Source of the DNA: Benincasa hispida
Taxonomy: Eukaryota > Streptophyta > Magnoliopsida > Cucurbitales > Cucurbitaceae
Reading direction: 5' to 3'
Length of the DNA stretch: 64,000 nucleotides
NCBI RefSeq assembly: GCF_009727055.1
Contig: NC_052358.1
Location: forward strand, 40,339,954 to 40,403,953
A model generated the notes under the pieces. That model made no database searches, had not been told where the DNA came from, and saw only the letters and a program-made list of their open reading frames with translations. Below, piece by piece: positions 1 to 9,940 of this stretch. The number at the start of each line of letters is the position of its first letter. The stretch's first letter is position 1. A program made the translations under genes and the position numbers.

Positions 1-1000
1 CATTTGCTTTGAGAATGACATTTGCAAAACCTTTAGAATCATTTACAATCTTCAACTGTTCAGTTCCTTCGAATAATTTGTCAAATACCATCCCATCAAC
101 TAAACTCATCTGCAATTCCATATTAAGCAAGAAAGTTTTTTCATATTTGTCAGAATTATTCTTCCATGATTCAAATTTGAAATGATCCGTACCAACACAA
201 ATAAAGAATTCTCTTAACTTCTTCAAAGTTTGTGACCCCAAATCTTCCAAGCCAACGTTAGCCTTCGAAATCTGTAATTTCAATATAGAAAGATGCGGCA
301 GATAATTCACTTCTAAAAGTCGTGCATTTTGAATCCATGTATTCTTATACCTTACTTTTTCTCCCCATTTTTGAAAGCATAGTTGTATATCCAACTCTTC
401 TAGTTTGGTCAAGCTTGAAATAATGTTGGGGTGAATCACCACCAAATTGTAGCATTTTGACACAACTAATACCTTAAGTTGTTTCAATTCACTCATAGTT
501 GCAGGTAACTCTGTGATGCCCTCACAACTAATAATCCTCAAAATCTCCAATTCCTTTAAATGACTAATTTTATCAATATCCTTACACTCACATTGTGAAA
601 GACATAATGTTCGAAGTTTCTTTAATGATGACCATAATACTGATGGAACATGGATCTTTGTCAAGTCCAAAACCTTAAGATTTTTCATTCCTTCAAAAAA
701 GGCATCTATAGTTTCAATACATACCTCTGAAAGTTTAGTAGAAAATCTTAATATTAACAATTCAAGTTTTGGAAACTTCATGCTTGGGAGAAAGTTGCAA
801 ATGTTCTTACAGTCAATAAAGATTGCGCGATAAGATCCACAATTATCCGTATCTGGCCATTCACTATGTTTAGATCCATAGTAGAGTGTAGACATGTTAG
901 TTGTTGTCGATGCAATGTATATTGCAACATCACGAACTATATCATGCATTTTAACATATTGGTCGTACCTTGTATCTTTGTACACTTGAACTTGAAGTAA
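1..1000 (-). pseudogene. MHD motif and LRR continuation of the NLR, beyond the in-frame TAG
   Basis: I read this stretch codon by codon in the same frame as the CC-NBS ORF. It has no further stop across 333 codons. It opens with a KMHDIVRDVAIYIAS motif (MHD codons at 941-949), the conserved end of the ARC2 subdomain that controls nucleotide exchange. Leucine-rich repeats follow, with phrases such as MKNLKVLDL, LKKLRTLCL, LKELEILRI and LTKLEELDI, spaced about 23 residues apart. These repeats normally sense the ligand or guard target. The reading frame runs off the window at position 1, so the C-terminus is not seen. A single TAG separates it from the NBS. The locus is therefore either a very young nonsense pseudogene or an intact gene with one consensus error. 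Confidence 0.88.
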
Positions 1001-2353
1001 CTAAGAAGATGTAAGATCGTCAACCAATTTAATTATGCTATTTTTTGCTTCACCCCAAGTATTTACCCTTCTCAACAATCTCATACCCATTGCATACACT
1101 TGCAAATCTTTGGTAGAAATCATATAGTCATCTGGAAATACACTACAAAGAAGAAATAGTATCTTGGATTCATCTCCATCCAAATAATCATAACTCAGTC
1201 TAAGTGAAGCATAAACTTTATGAGTCACACCTTTAATACCCACTGCATTGGAAGTTTTCAATTTACTTAAAGCATCCTCCCAGTAATTTATTCGTTTCTC
1301 TTTCAATGCTTTTGCAATGGTATCAAGTGCAAGTGGTAATCCTCCGCATTCTCTTACCACCTCTTTTGCAATGATTTCCATATAGGTTGTATCAAACTTA
1401 TCACCAATGATTGTTGTAAAAAACTTCCAAGACTCTTCTTCGTTTAGACAAGTCACCTCAAAACATTCAGTTCTATTGATCATGTTATTGGTTAATATGT
1501 TTTGATCTCGACTTGTCATAAGTACCTTACATCCTTCTTTACCTAATGGAATTCCAACCTCTTTTATAAGATCATATTCTTTCCATAAATCATCAAACAT
1601 AACGAGGATACTACCTTTCATTTCCATCAACTTATTCCGTAGAAAGGATGCTTTTCCCTCCTTACTTCTTGGCAATTCTATATTTAGGATGTCTCCAATT
1701 TGTTGTTGCATTTCCATTACACCATTAGATTGACCTATGGTCACATCAATCACTCGATCAAACAAATTTTCTTCCAACACCAATGTCTTAACTTCATTGA
1801 GCAAATAAGTTTTTCCAACCCCTCCCATACCATAGACTCCAACCTTATTCACCTCAGGTTTTGCAAGTGCATCCTTAATTTGTTTGGCCATTGATGTTTT
1901 TGATCCTAGAACTTGATAACCTTCAGGAATAATAGTATTCTCAGTATCTGGAAGAGGTTCAGGACAACCAACTTCCACAAAGTTGTTTCTTTTGTTTATG
2001 AGTTCAAGGACATGAGTGGTCCTCTTCTTTGTTTTTCTACTTAGTTGGTGTCGTTGGTGCAAGTTAAAGCAAGATGGATTGGAATTGGATAGTTCATCAT
2101 GGACTAATGCATTACCCACATCGACCAACCACTTTGAAACTTCTGCATGGATTGCATATGAATTGCTCCTTGCCTCTTCAACCCTTCGGTGCACATCCCT
2201 TTTAGTAGTCTCAAGATTTTCAAGTTGCTCTTTAAGCTCTTCCTTGTTTCTATTGAAGAAAACAATGTAACCAAGTTGATGTCCAATAGGTTTAAAGACA
2301 CACTTTCCCACTTCTGTTACAATGCCTACTGCAACATCCATTAAAAATGCCAT
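1001..2353 (-). CDS. CC-NBS half of an RPS2-like NLR, ended by a premature stop
   Basis: This encodes the N-terminal 450 residues of an intracellular immune receptor of the CC-NBS-LRR class, which binds nucleotide and signals pathogen detection. Visible in order: a helical N-terminal domain (about 1-150), the P-loop GMGGVGKT at 175-182, kinase-2 LVMFDDLW near 250-257, the RNBS-B stretch KVLMTSRD near 276-283, GLPLAL at 338-343, and an RNBS-D-like FLLCSVFPDDY near 400-410. The start follows from the ATG at 2351-2353 and the usual N-terminus of this family. The frame ends at TAG (1001-1003), but the ARC2/MHD motif and the LRRs continue open in the same frame downstream. The uninterrupted single exon is typical of the RPS2/At4g27190-like group. 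Family identity is secure; whether the stop is real or a base error is not. Confidence 0.93.
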   Translation of the reverse strand: MAFLMDVAVGIVTEVGKCVFKPIGHQLGYIVFFNRNKEELKEQLENLETTKRDVHRRVEEARSNSYAIHAEVSKWLVDVGNALVHDELSNSNPSCFNLHQRHQLSRKTKKRTTHVLELINKRNNFVEVGCPEPLPDTENTIIPEGYQVLGSKTSMAKQIKDALAKPEVNKVGVYGMGGVGKTYLLNEVKTLVLEENLFDRVIDVTIGQSNGVMEMQQQIGDILNIELPRSKEGKASFLRNKLMEMKGSILVMFDDLWKEYDLIKEVGIPLGKEGCKVLMTSRDQNILTNNMINRTECFEVTCLNEEESWKFFTTIIGDKFDTTYMEIIAKEVVRECGGLPLALDTIAKALKEKRINYWEDALSKLKTSNAVGIKGVTHKVYASLRLSYDYLDGDESKILFLLCSVFPDDYMISTKDLQVYAMGMRLLRRVNTWGEAKNSIIKLVDDLTSS

Positions 2354-2760
2354 TTTTTGTTATTCTTCTTTTCTCCCTTTAAACTCTTGGTTATCCTTTC
2401 ATTTTCTGTTGAATGAATATGGTTAAACTGTATAAATGTATAGATCAAGAATGAAACAGTTATCATCAGAATAATGGATTAACCTACATAAAAGCTATAT
2501 ATCTACTCGATGGCAATGTTTGTTTTTTTTCTTTTTTTTAGTATTTATCGAATATTAAATATTAAAATTTGATTTTTAGGAATAATCCCAGTTCAAAATA
2601 TTTTTGTTTTAATTTTCTATTACATATTTTCCCTTTTTTTTCATCAATGAAAACTTCTGAAATCTTATTTTCTTAAATAGAAAGTGAAAGCGAAATTGTA
2701 TAAACGATATATATAAAGGTTTGGAACAACAAAACATTTAAAAGGAGCGGAACGTGGCCG
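2354..2760 (-). promoter_or_regulatory. Putative promoter and 5' leader of the NLR
   Basis: This is the AT-rich region upstream of the NLR start codon, read on the minus strand. A TATATAT tract at 2496-2502, about 145 bp above the ATG, and a longer TATATATA at about 2708-2716 are the only TATA-like candidates. No upstream ORF or other motif stands out. The promoter function is inferred from position only. Confidence 0.3.
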
Positions 2761-2814
2761 AGGACATCACTAGAAGCATTGCAGACATAGATAAAAAAGA
2801 AGAAGATAATTGTC

Positions 2815-2934
2815 TTATTGAGTCATGCAGATGACATATTACTCTTTTCCAAAGCGGATTTTGCTTCTTTCCAAAATCTTAAATTTATCATTGACGCTTT
2901 CGAGATTTTAGATTTTTTCTATCAATAACCTTCT
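2815..2934 (+). pseudogene. LINE (non-LTR) reverse transcriptase scrap
   Basis: One frame reads SHADDILLFSKADFASFQNL and then continues with FIIDAFEIL before running into stops. (A/H)-D-D followed by ILLF is the catalytic motif of plant L1-type reverse transcriptases, and the trailing phrase matches the next conserved block of that family. Only about 40 codons survive. There is no endonuclease, no RNase H and no poly-A tail, so this is a fragment left by a truncated insertion. It lies about 460 bp upstream of the NLR start, in the opposite orientation. Confidence 0.75.
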
Positions 2935-3766
2935 TAGGTAAATATTCACTATAAATCGATAATGCCACCAAAATACAAAAGAAAAATTAAATCCAGAAGG
3001 GAGATGTACCATGTTGAATACATTTGGATCCACCACCATATGTTACATGTCGACTTCATAGATTGTGGAGTGAAGCGTTCCGTGAAGCGAAGCACCTTCC
3101 ATTCTCACTTACACTGCTGAAAACAAGTTACATCTTTTAAGAATTAATCCTTGAGAGAAATAGCCTATCTATCTTATAGAAAGTGTGATAGTCTCCTCGG
3201 TTTTTCTAACGTGGGATTCTCAACCTGTGTAAAATTGAAATGAAAATCAGATATGATATAATCTAAAGAATGGATAGAAACTTCTTATCTCCCATCTCTC
3301 AAACCTAGCAGCATTGGGTTTCTCTCTTCCTCCCCCCCTTCAGTATCAGAAAATCATGGAGAAAATCTCCCAAATCTTGTCTCAATGCTTCCTTCTTTGG
3401 CTTCCCCTTCAAATGATTTCATCTTCTTTTTCTCTTTAAAAAATCTCAGAAAATATCTTCTTTGCTTTCATAAAAGAAATATAAGATAAAATCCAACCCA
3501 ACTTCAACTAACCTTTCTCAATGGCCATCGTCGTCCCCTTTACCACCGCCGAGTGTTTAGGCCGACACGGTGGTCAATCCATGAGCGGCACGCACAGAGA
3601 AATGCGTATTGACCTCCTTTTTCCCTCCCTCTGTTTAGGCGACAAACCCCAGTCATCTTAGAAGCAGCTCATCACACACATCTTCCTCTTCTCTTTCATT
3701 TTTCTTTTTTCCCTCCTTTTATCCTTTTAACCATTTTCATTTTTCGTGTCTCATTAAAAATAGATT
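2935..3766. other. Intergenic sequence with no recognised gene
   Basis: I see no domain or long ORF here. A pyrimidine-rich stretch (3300-3480) and a GC-richer patch (3520-3640) could be remains of a host exon or UTR, but nothing identifies them. The stretch ends at the target duplication of the MULE. Confidence 0.4.
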
Positions 3767-3775
3767 TTAAAAAGT
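3767..3775. repeat. MULE target-site duplication, left copy
   Basis: TTAAAAAGT here is repeated exactly at 7676-7684, directly outside the two inverted termini. Nine base pairs is the diagnostic length for Mutator-type transposases. Confidence 0.92.
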
Positions 3776-4116
3776 GGGAAATTTGTACTTACCCAAAAAT
3801 TAGGCCTAATGTCAAATGACTCCTTTTTTTTTTAAAAAAAAAAATGTCATTTGACCATCTGCTGACGTCATTGTCCTACCAAATTACTTAATTTGCCCTT
3901 ACTTCGTCTTCTTACCTTTTTACTGAGAAAACCCACCAAAACTAACTATTATTCATACAAATTTTCCAAGGCTAACGGTTGTATTGCTCATAAACAAAAA
4001 AAAAAAAAAAAACTATTTTCGGCTTGCAAACGATTTTACTTCCAACTTTCAATCGAATCTTAACGGTAAATCTTTCTTTCAATATTGTTTTTCTTTCTTT
4101 TTTTTCTGTTGGCTCT

Positions 4117-4154
4117 CTGTCTCTTATACACATCTAGATGTGTATAAGAGACAG
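4117..4154. other. Nextera/Tn5 mosaic-end junction adapter (assembly artefact)
   Basis: CTGTCTCTTATACACATCT is followed directly by AGATGTGTATAAGAGACAG, the 19-bp Tn5 mosaic end head to head with its complement. This is the 38-bp junction produced in Nextera mate-pair libraries. Translated, it yields the well-known spurious peptide SYTHLDVYKRQ. It is not part of the genome. Sequence either side corresponds to points about 150 bp apart in the right TIR, so the left arm is probably chimeric or shortened here. Confidence 0.97.
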
Positions 4155-4345
4155 GTGTTGTGTGGTTGAAGATGAGTAAAAAGAGAGAATGTGAGGGAGA
4201 TAAGGGAGAGTGACACTGAAGAGAGCGAGATTGTGAGAGAGAGCGACACCGGAGAGAGCGAGATTGTGGGAGAGAGCGACACCGGAAGGAGCGAGATTGT
4301 AAGAGAGAGCGAGATTGTGAGAGAAAGCGACACCAGCTAGAGCCA
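4155..4345 (+). repeat. GAGAGAGCGACACC / GAGCGAGATTGT short tandem repeat in the MULE arm
   Basis: Purine-rich units alternate GAGAGAGCGACACC and GAGCGAGATTGTGA with small variations. The mirror array is at 7020-7330 in the other arm, and looser copies occur at 5270-5330 and 6030-6170. The array makes long low-complexity reading frames that are not genes. Confidence 0.8.
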
Positions 4346-4517
4346 TTCTAGCGAGATTTAAACAGAATGTTTTTTTACATTTTTTTTAAGGAGTTTACTG
4401 ATTGAATTTTGAGAGCGAGATTGTGAGAGAGAGTGACACCAGAGATTTTGATAGAGTGCGAAAGTACACTTCCATTACTTGTACAGCTTAATGACAAATG
4501 TTCTCTTGCTTTGTAGG

Positions 4518-4827
4518 ATGACAGAAAAGTGTATATTTATTCGATTTGGAGGTGCTTGGGATGAGAATGAAAGTTCGTATATTGGGGGACAGTTGAAAGG
4601 AATCGTTGTGCCCCCTATAGTGAATTATGAAAAACTTAAATCTCGCATTTACAGGGTTACAAAAATCAGTTCTTCATATTTTAATCTTATCCGAAAAGTT
4701 AAATATAATCTTGAATTTGAAGCCCCTCCACAAATACATGACAGATGATGATGATCTTGAGTTCTTTCTTTTGCGAGAAGATGTTAGTAGGCTTCAGATA
4801 GCTGTAACGTTATCAACAACCAATTGA
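4518..4827 (+). pseudogene. MURA transposase N-terminal fragment
   Basis: From the ATG at 4518 the frame reads MTEKCIFIRFGGAWDEN, followed by a YIGGQLKGIVVP phrase and a KYNLEFEAPP phrase. This matches the N-terminal domain that opens MuDR-type transposases. The first frame stops at 4746-4748. The conserved continuation (DDDDLEFFLLREDVSRLQI) is in another frame up to 4827, so a frameshift separates them. A TTTGTAG acceptor-like site lies just before the ATG, suggesting a former intron boundary. Nothing of the zinc-finger or DDE catalytic core follows. The fragment marks the element as a deletion derivative of an autonomous MULE. Confidence 0.75.
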
Positions 4828-5549
4828 GCTCATTATCCGGATTCTGTCCTATTTTTGAAAAGTCAATTTCGAAGTCCCATTATCAACAGCCAATGGAGCT
4901 CATAAAATTTAGAGTGACTCTCTGCAGAAGCTAAAAGAAGGTTAGGAGGACTACTCATAATGAGGTGGCTCTACCTTCAAGTTCTTCAATTTAAGTTGGG
5001 TTTTTTAAACTGCATTCAGATTGAGAGAGCGAGATGTTGAGAGAGAAGTTGGGTTTAAGTTAGGTTTTTGTTATCCATTTTGTTTCAAGTATGTGTTTTG
5101 TAAAAACATTCATTGTATAATTGGTTTTGGATGTGTTCTGCTACTACTCTTATCAGTATCAGAATTTTATCAGAACATGTAAGTTCAAAGTTCAAAGTTC
5201 AACATCAGAATTTTATCAGAACATGCATAATTGAGCTTAGAACATTATATGGTTCAAGGTTCAAAGTTCAAAGATTGAGAGAGCGAGATTATGAGAAAGA
5301 GCGAGATGTTCAGAGAGAGCGAGATGTTCAGATTTAGAGGTATTTAGCCACTTGGGATTTTGTGTTCAGGTTTGAGTTTTGATTAGAATTTTTTCTTTTG
5401 ATTTTTTTTCTTCTTTTTATATTTGAGTGAAATGTAAAATCAAATTGCAGCAGTATAGCAAAATACGTATCATCATGCATCTTCAGTGAGATGGAGATCC
5501 ATAAAGTTATAGACTATGCCTTGTTTTTTTCAAGGTCACCCTTCTAATT

Positions 5550-6010
5550 TTTTAAGTTCATCATAATTGTAGCCAGTAATGCCTGAGGCAAAGTTGTGAG
5601 CTTTGTTTAGGAATGTTGTTTGTCCCATCATTTTGGTTTGTTTTTTTTTAACATATTTGTATTAGAGTTCCTCTTTTTGTTGAATTGTTAGTGTGAAAAG
5701 CATTCAAGGGATATCCATCTAGGCTCCCTATGAATAAATAACCACAAATTCTTTGTCTTTTCTCTTTTCGAGTTAGCTTTCAAACAACGTGAAAATTCTT
5801 GTTTGATGCTTTTAGTTTCTGCTTTGAATGCATGGAAGAACAAAAAATATGCCTAAAAACTTTAAATGTTGCACTGTCAGTCCATGTAATTTTTTATGGT
5901 GGAACAGGAACAATATTGAAGGAGCAATGCCAATCTCTTCTTTTCCTACTTCAAAATTATCCACCCTTCCTTCACCTTGAATATTGATTCTAATAGAAAA
6001 TAGAAAGTCT
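5550..6010. repeat. Internal direct duplication in the MULE, copy 1
   Basis: This is nearly identical to 6357-6800 in the same orientation, offset by about 800 bp. Shared phrases include ATCATAATTGTAGC, GTTTGTCCCATCATTTTGG and TAGAAAGTCTAAGGGTATGC. Both copies run into GCTCTCTC-type repeats, which may have mediated unequal exchange. Confidence 0.8.
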
Positions 6011-6356
6011 AAGGGTATGCACTTGAATCTCGCTCTCCCTCGCTCTTTTTTACAATCTCACTATCTCTGAACATCTCGCTCTCTCTTACAATCTCGCTCT
6101 CTCATAATCTCGCTCTCTTTCAACAATCTCACTCTCTCTCATAATCTCGCTCTATCTTAAAATTCTGATACTGATAAGAGCAGTAGTAGAACACATCCAA
6201 AACCAAATGAATGTTTTTACAGAACACATACTTGAAACAAAATGGATAACAAACAAAGATTATACAATGAATGTTCCTTCAATTGGATGTGTTGTATAAT
6301 TGGTTTTGGATGTGCTCTGTTATGATACTGATAAAGTTCAATTATACAATGAACTT

Positions 6357-6800
6357 TTAAGTACATCATAATTGTAGCAGTAATGCCTGATGCAAAGTTG
6401 TGAGCTTTGTTTAGAAATGTTGTTTGTCCCATCATTTTGGTTTGTTTTTTAACAGATTTGTATCCGAGTTCCTCTTTTTGTTGAATTGTTAGTATGAAAA
6501 ACATTCAAGGGATATCCATCTAGGCTCCCTATGAATAAATAACTACAAATTCTTTGTCTTTTCTCTTTTCGAGTTAGCTTTCATAACAACGTGAAAATTC
6601 TTGTTTGATGCTTTTAGTTTATGCTTTGAATGCATAGAAGAACAAAAAATATGCTTAAAAACTTTAATGTTGCACTGTCAGTCCATGTAATTTTTTATGA
6701 TGGAACAGGAACAATATTGAAGGAGTAATGCCAAGCTCTTCTTTTCCTACTTGAAAATTATCCACCCTCCCTTCACCTTGAATATTGATTCTAATAGAAA
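6357..6800. repeat. Internal direct duplication in the MULE, copy 2
   Basis: This is the second copy of the block at 5550-6010, with a few point differences and small indels. No domain is recognisable in either copy. Confidence 0.8.
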
Positions 6801-6983
6801 ATAGAAAGTCTAAGGGTATGCACTTGAATCTCACTCTCTCTCGCTCTCTCATAATATCGCTCTCTCTTGACAATCTTGTTTGCATTGGTAATGTGGGCCA
6901 AGCTGGTTACTTGACCGAGAAATCTGTCACCTTTAGTTATTCTGAGACGTATAGTCATCTTAAATCACTCCTGCATTTATTAA

Positions 6984-7675
6984 AAAATTAAATCAGTAAA
7001 CTCCTTTTAAAAAAATGTAAAAAAACATTATGTTTAAATTTCGCTAGAATGGCTCTCGCTGGCATCACTCTCGCTAAAAATGCTCTCATTGGTGTCACTC
7101 TCTCTCACAATCTCGCTCTCTCCGTTGTCGCTCTCTCTCACAATATCGCTCTCTCCGGTGTCGTTCTCCCTTATCTCCCTCACATTCTCTCTTTTTACTC
7201 GTCTTTAACCACATAACACATCGAAAACCATAAAAACAAACAAAAAAAAACCATAATCACTTATCTCTCCGGTGTCGCTCTACCAATTTCACTCTCACTT
7301 ATCTCGCTCACAAACTCTTTCTACTCGTCTTCAACCGCAGAACACATCCAAAACCAAATAAACAAACAAAAGAAAATATTGAAAGAAAGATTTACTGTTA
7401 AGATTGGATTGAAAGCCGGAAGTAGAATCGTTTGCAAGCCAGAAATAATTTTTTTTCGTTCATGAGCAATATAGTCATTAGCCTTGGAAAATTGAAATGA
7501 ATAATAGTTTAGTTTTAGTGGGTTTTCTCAGTAAAAGGTAAGAAGACGAAGTAAGGGCAAATTAAGTAATTTGGTAGGGCGATGACGTCAGCAGAGGGTC
7601 AATTGACATTATTTTTTAAAAAATAGTCATTTGACATTTTGGGCCCAATTTTTAGGTCATCCGTACAAATTTCCC
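6984..7675 (-). repeat. MULE right terminal inverted repeat
   Basis: This is the reverse complement of the left arm. It is uninterrupted, so it serves as the reference for what is missing at 4117-4154. It ends GTACAAATTTCCC, directly followed by the TTAAAAAGT duplication. Confidence 0.88.
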
Positions 7676-7684
7676 TTAAAAAGT
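7676..7684. repeat. MULE target-site duplication, right copy
   Basis: TTAAAAAGT, identical to 3767-3775. Confidence 0.92.
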
Positions 7685-7742
7685 CCCATCTTATCTCTCA
7701 TCTTATTTTCATTTTCATTGAAGAGGCGAAGTAAGTCCCCAT

Positions 7743-7877
7743 TAGAGATGTCCACGGGGCGGGACGGGGTCAGAGATGCCATTCCCCCTCCCCGTCCCCG
7801 CTCCTCATTTCATTCCCCATCCCATGAAAGTTTGCACGAGGATCGGGGTGGGAATTCCCGCGGGGAATTTCGTTGCC
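7743..7877. mobile_element. GC-rich hAT-like terminal fragment
   Basis: The segment begins TAGAGATGTCCACGGGGCGG and is rich in CCCCGTCCCC and GGGGAA blocks. It is far more GC-rich than its surroundings. TAGRGNTG starts with G/C tracts are common in plant non-autonomous hAT elements. No matching opposite terminus is visible before the AT-rich sequence at 7880, so only one end is present or the other end has decayed. Confidence 0.4.
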
Positions 7878-8043
7878 TTTTTTTTTGTTTTTGTAAAATA
7901 CCAATTAATTTAAATCACTAATGTAAGTAAATTTTAATTAAATAATTAACTTTATCACTCACTAAATTGTTTATTAGGGTTAGTTTTATATGACAATTTG
8001 AATTTAAATCAACTTTTGGCGTAAAAAAACTAATTAATTTTTC

Positions 8044-9770
8044 TCTATTATATGAGTACTTGAACTTTATGTGGAGACATATAAGTGGATCATGTTCGAG
8101 CAAAATAGTCAAAATGATCTATAGTATATGAAAAAGATTGGGTGCCTTATCCTGGTAAAACTACTGGATGCGACCTACTCTTTAGTTATTACAAAGAGTT
8201 GTAAAGTGCTACATACGAAGTGATCCTAATTCGTGCATGTTATGACATGAGGAGTGGGGACGTCCTGTGCAAATGAGTTCTGTACAAGATCGAACCACAA
8301 AACTAGTCACTCTTACTTTATAACGTTGTTTATTGTTTAAGACTAACTATTTTAAAGCGATGACCTAGGTAACTTGATCTTAATCCTGAGCTAACTATGA
8401 ACTCCTGTTTGTTCGAGATTATCCTTTGATCTGCAAACGGTGAGAGTAGACCAACGTCTTTGCTCAATAAGCCTCCCATGTTGAGGATAAGATCGGATGA
8501 ATAGCTGGGGACATAAGGTGCAAGACGGAATTCACTCCTACCCGATTAGGGTTAGTAGAGAGGTTGCTCTAGTAAAGAGGTTGTTTCCTTTAAGTGCTGA
8601 TTTCTGGGTCTTGAACTAGAGGCCTCACCCTCTCATTGGCCCGAGAGGGATTCGATTTGTTGATTTGATCACAAATAAATTGTTCATTAGGGGATCAGTG
8701 GGACTTAAGAAACAAGAGGTAATTTCGGGGGTAAAATAGAGATTCGACCTAGTCGTAATTACGAACAACCTGTGAAGGGTTAACTTATTAATCATGGTTA
8801 TATCGAGTGGACATAATATATTTACAGTTAGGGGAATTCAGCTATGAGCATTAGTGGAATCATCCGTTAGTTAACGAATGGGGGTTAGTTTGGTCTAATG
8901 AGTTTAGCCGATTAATCTCGAATCGTTGGAGCCAATGATCTGTAGGTCCGCGAGGTCCCCCTACTAACTCGTAAATGGATTAGCTCTAGAGTAGCATGAT
9001 AAGTTAGTTTGAAATGTTCAAATTAGAATTAAATGAAATTGGGGAAATAATATTTAAATATGAATTAAATATTTGAAGATGGAATTGTGTAAAAATTAAT
9101 TTAAGATTTGATATTAAATTAATTGGAAGTATTTAAATTGTTTGAATAATTATTTATTAATTTTATTAAGAAAATTAATTTTGTAAAATTAATAATATTT
9201 TCAATTTTATAAGATAAATGGATTTATGAAATCAATTATCAAAAAATTGAAAAAGAGAGAAAAACACAAAAATGGAAAATAGGTTTTTTCCATTATTTCT
9301 TCAAGTTGCTCACACTAAACCCATCAACTTAGTCTTCATTAACTCCAAGCATGAGTTGCATCTCATGCAACCATTCTTATTGCATGATAGTCTGCAATAT
9401 ATTGAAGAGATTGGAATGAATTTGAGGCAATGCAACTAAAAGAATTTCTCTGAAAAATTGATGTGGAGAAGCTATTCTTCTGTTGGGTTGCTGCTGTGAG
9501 TTTGTCTCCTATTCCCTTAATTCAGGCTTATTTTGAATCCCACAACTCAATCTAGAGCACCAAGAGGTTAGCAGAGAAGATCTTCGGGTGATCTACAATA
9601 AGATTATGAGGAGATTAGCAGTTGGATTCAAGCTTTGAGGAAGTTCTACAAAGGTATGTCACGAAACCTATTTATTTCTTCTGAAGCGTGCTTTCATTTC
9701 TACCAAAATTAATGAATTAGAGTACTTATGGATCCTAGTCACTTCCGCTGCACAATGGTACGTTCCAACA
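8044..9770 (+). mobile_element. Copia LTR, 5'-truncated (family A)
   Basis: This matches the LTR at 46748-48472 along its length: ATGAGTACTTGAACTTTATG, GGATGCGACCTACTC, CGTCCTGTGC, TAACGTTGTTTA, GATCGTTGGAGCC and GTCCGCGAGGTCCCC. It lacks the first 150 bp or so and ends at GTTCCAACA. It is uninterrupted where the other copy carries an adapter, so it shows what is lost there (its 8487-8648). No internal domain follows. Confidence 0.8.
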
Positions 9771-9940
9771 AAAACATAACAAGAGTTTTGGGTTCTTGTG
9801 ATAGAATGTTTCGAGGGTTACAGTAGAATGTCTTCATTTTTATAACTTTTTATTGAGGTCGAAGCTCAAGGGTGGGAAGGGCCATAAAGTGAACTACAAT
9901 GATGGAGATAATGAGCTCTGCATGCCATAAAATTTTATGC

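Larger units (their letters stand above)
3776..4410 (+). repeat. MULE left terminal inverted repeat
   Basis: This arm is the reverse complement of 6984-7675 with scattered differences. Shared landmarks are the 13-bp terminus, GCTGACGTCA, the CGTTTGCAAGCC block, the GAGAGAGCG minisatellite and the inner GGAGTTTACTGATT. It is shorter than the right arm, mainly because about 150 bp is replaced by a Nextera junction. Confidence 0.88.
3776..7675. mobile_element. Mutator-like element (MULE) with long TIRs, non-autonomous
   Basis: The element starts GGGAAATTTGTAC and ends with the reverse complement GTACAAATTTCCC. It carries inverted arms of roughly 630 and 690 bp and is flanked by a perfect 9-bp duplication. 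All of this fits a Mutator-like DNA transposon of about 3.9 kb. Inside is only a broken piece of the MURA N-terminal region (4518-4827) and no DDE catalytic domain, so it could not move by itself. Its arms carry purine-rich GAGAGAGCGACACC-type short repeats. The middle contains a direct duplication (about 5550-6010 and 6357-6800). An assembly artefact (4117-4154) sits in the left arm. Confidence 0.9.

Noticed and set aside
1700..2301. Overlapping frames opposite or shifted to the NLR
   Set aside because: They are shadows of the NBS coding frame; no domain or codon bias supports them.
4117..4154. A natural perfect palindrome or a real Tn5-like transposon end
   Set aside because: The exact synthetic mosaic end, three times in unrelated contexts of a plant sequence, points to library adapter and not biology.
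3984..4346. Open frames of 60-70 codons across the adapter on both strands
   Set aside because: They are translations of the Nextera junction (SYTHLDVYKRQ and its relatives) and of the GAGAGCG repeat.
7631..7921. 96-aa frame over the MULE end and GC-rich patch
   Set aside because: It crosses the MULE terminus and the hAT-like scrap, has no domain, and is explained by low stop density in GC-rich sequence.
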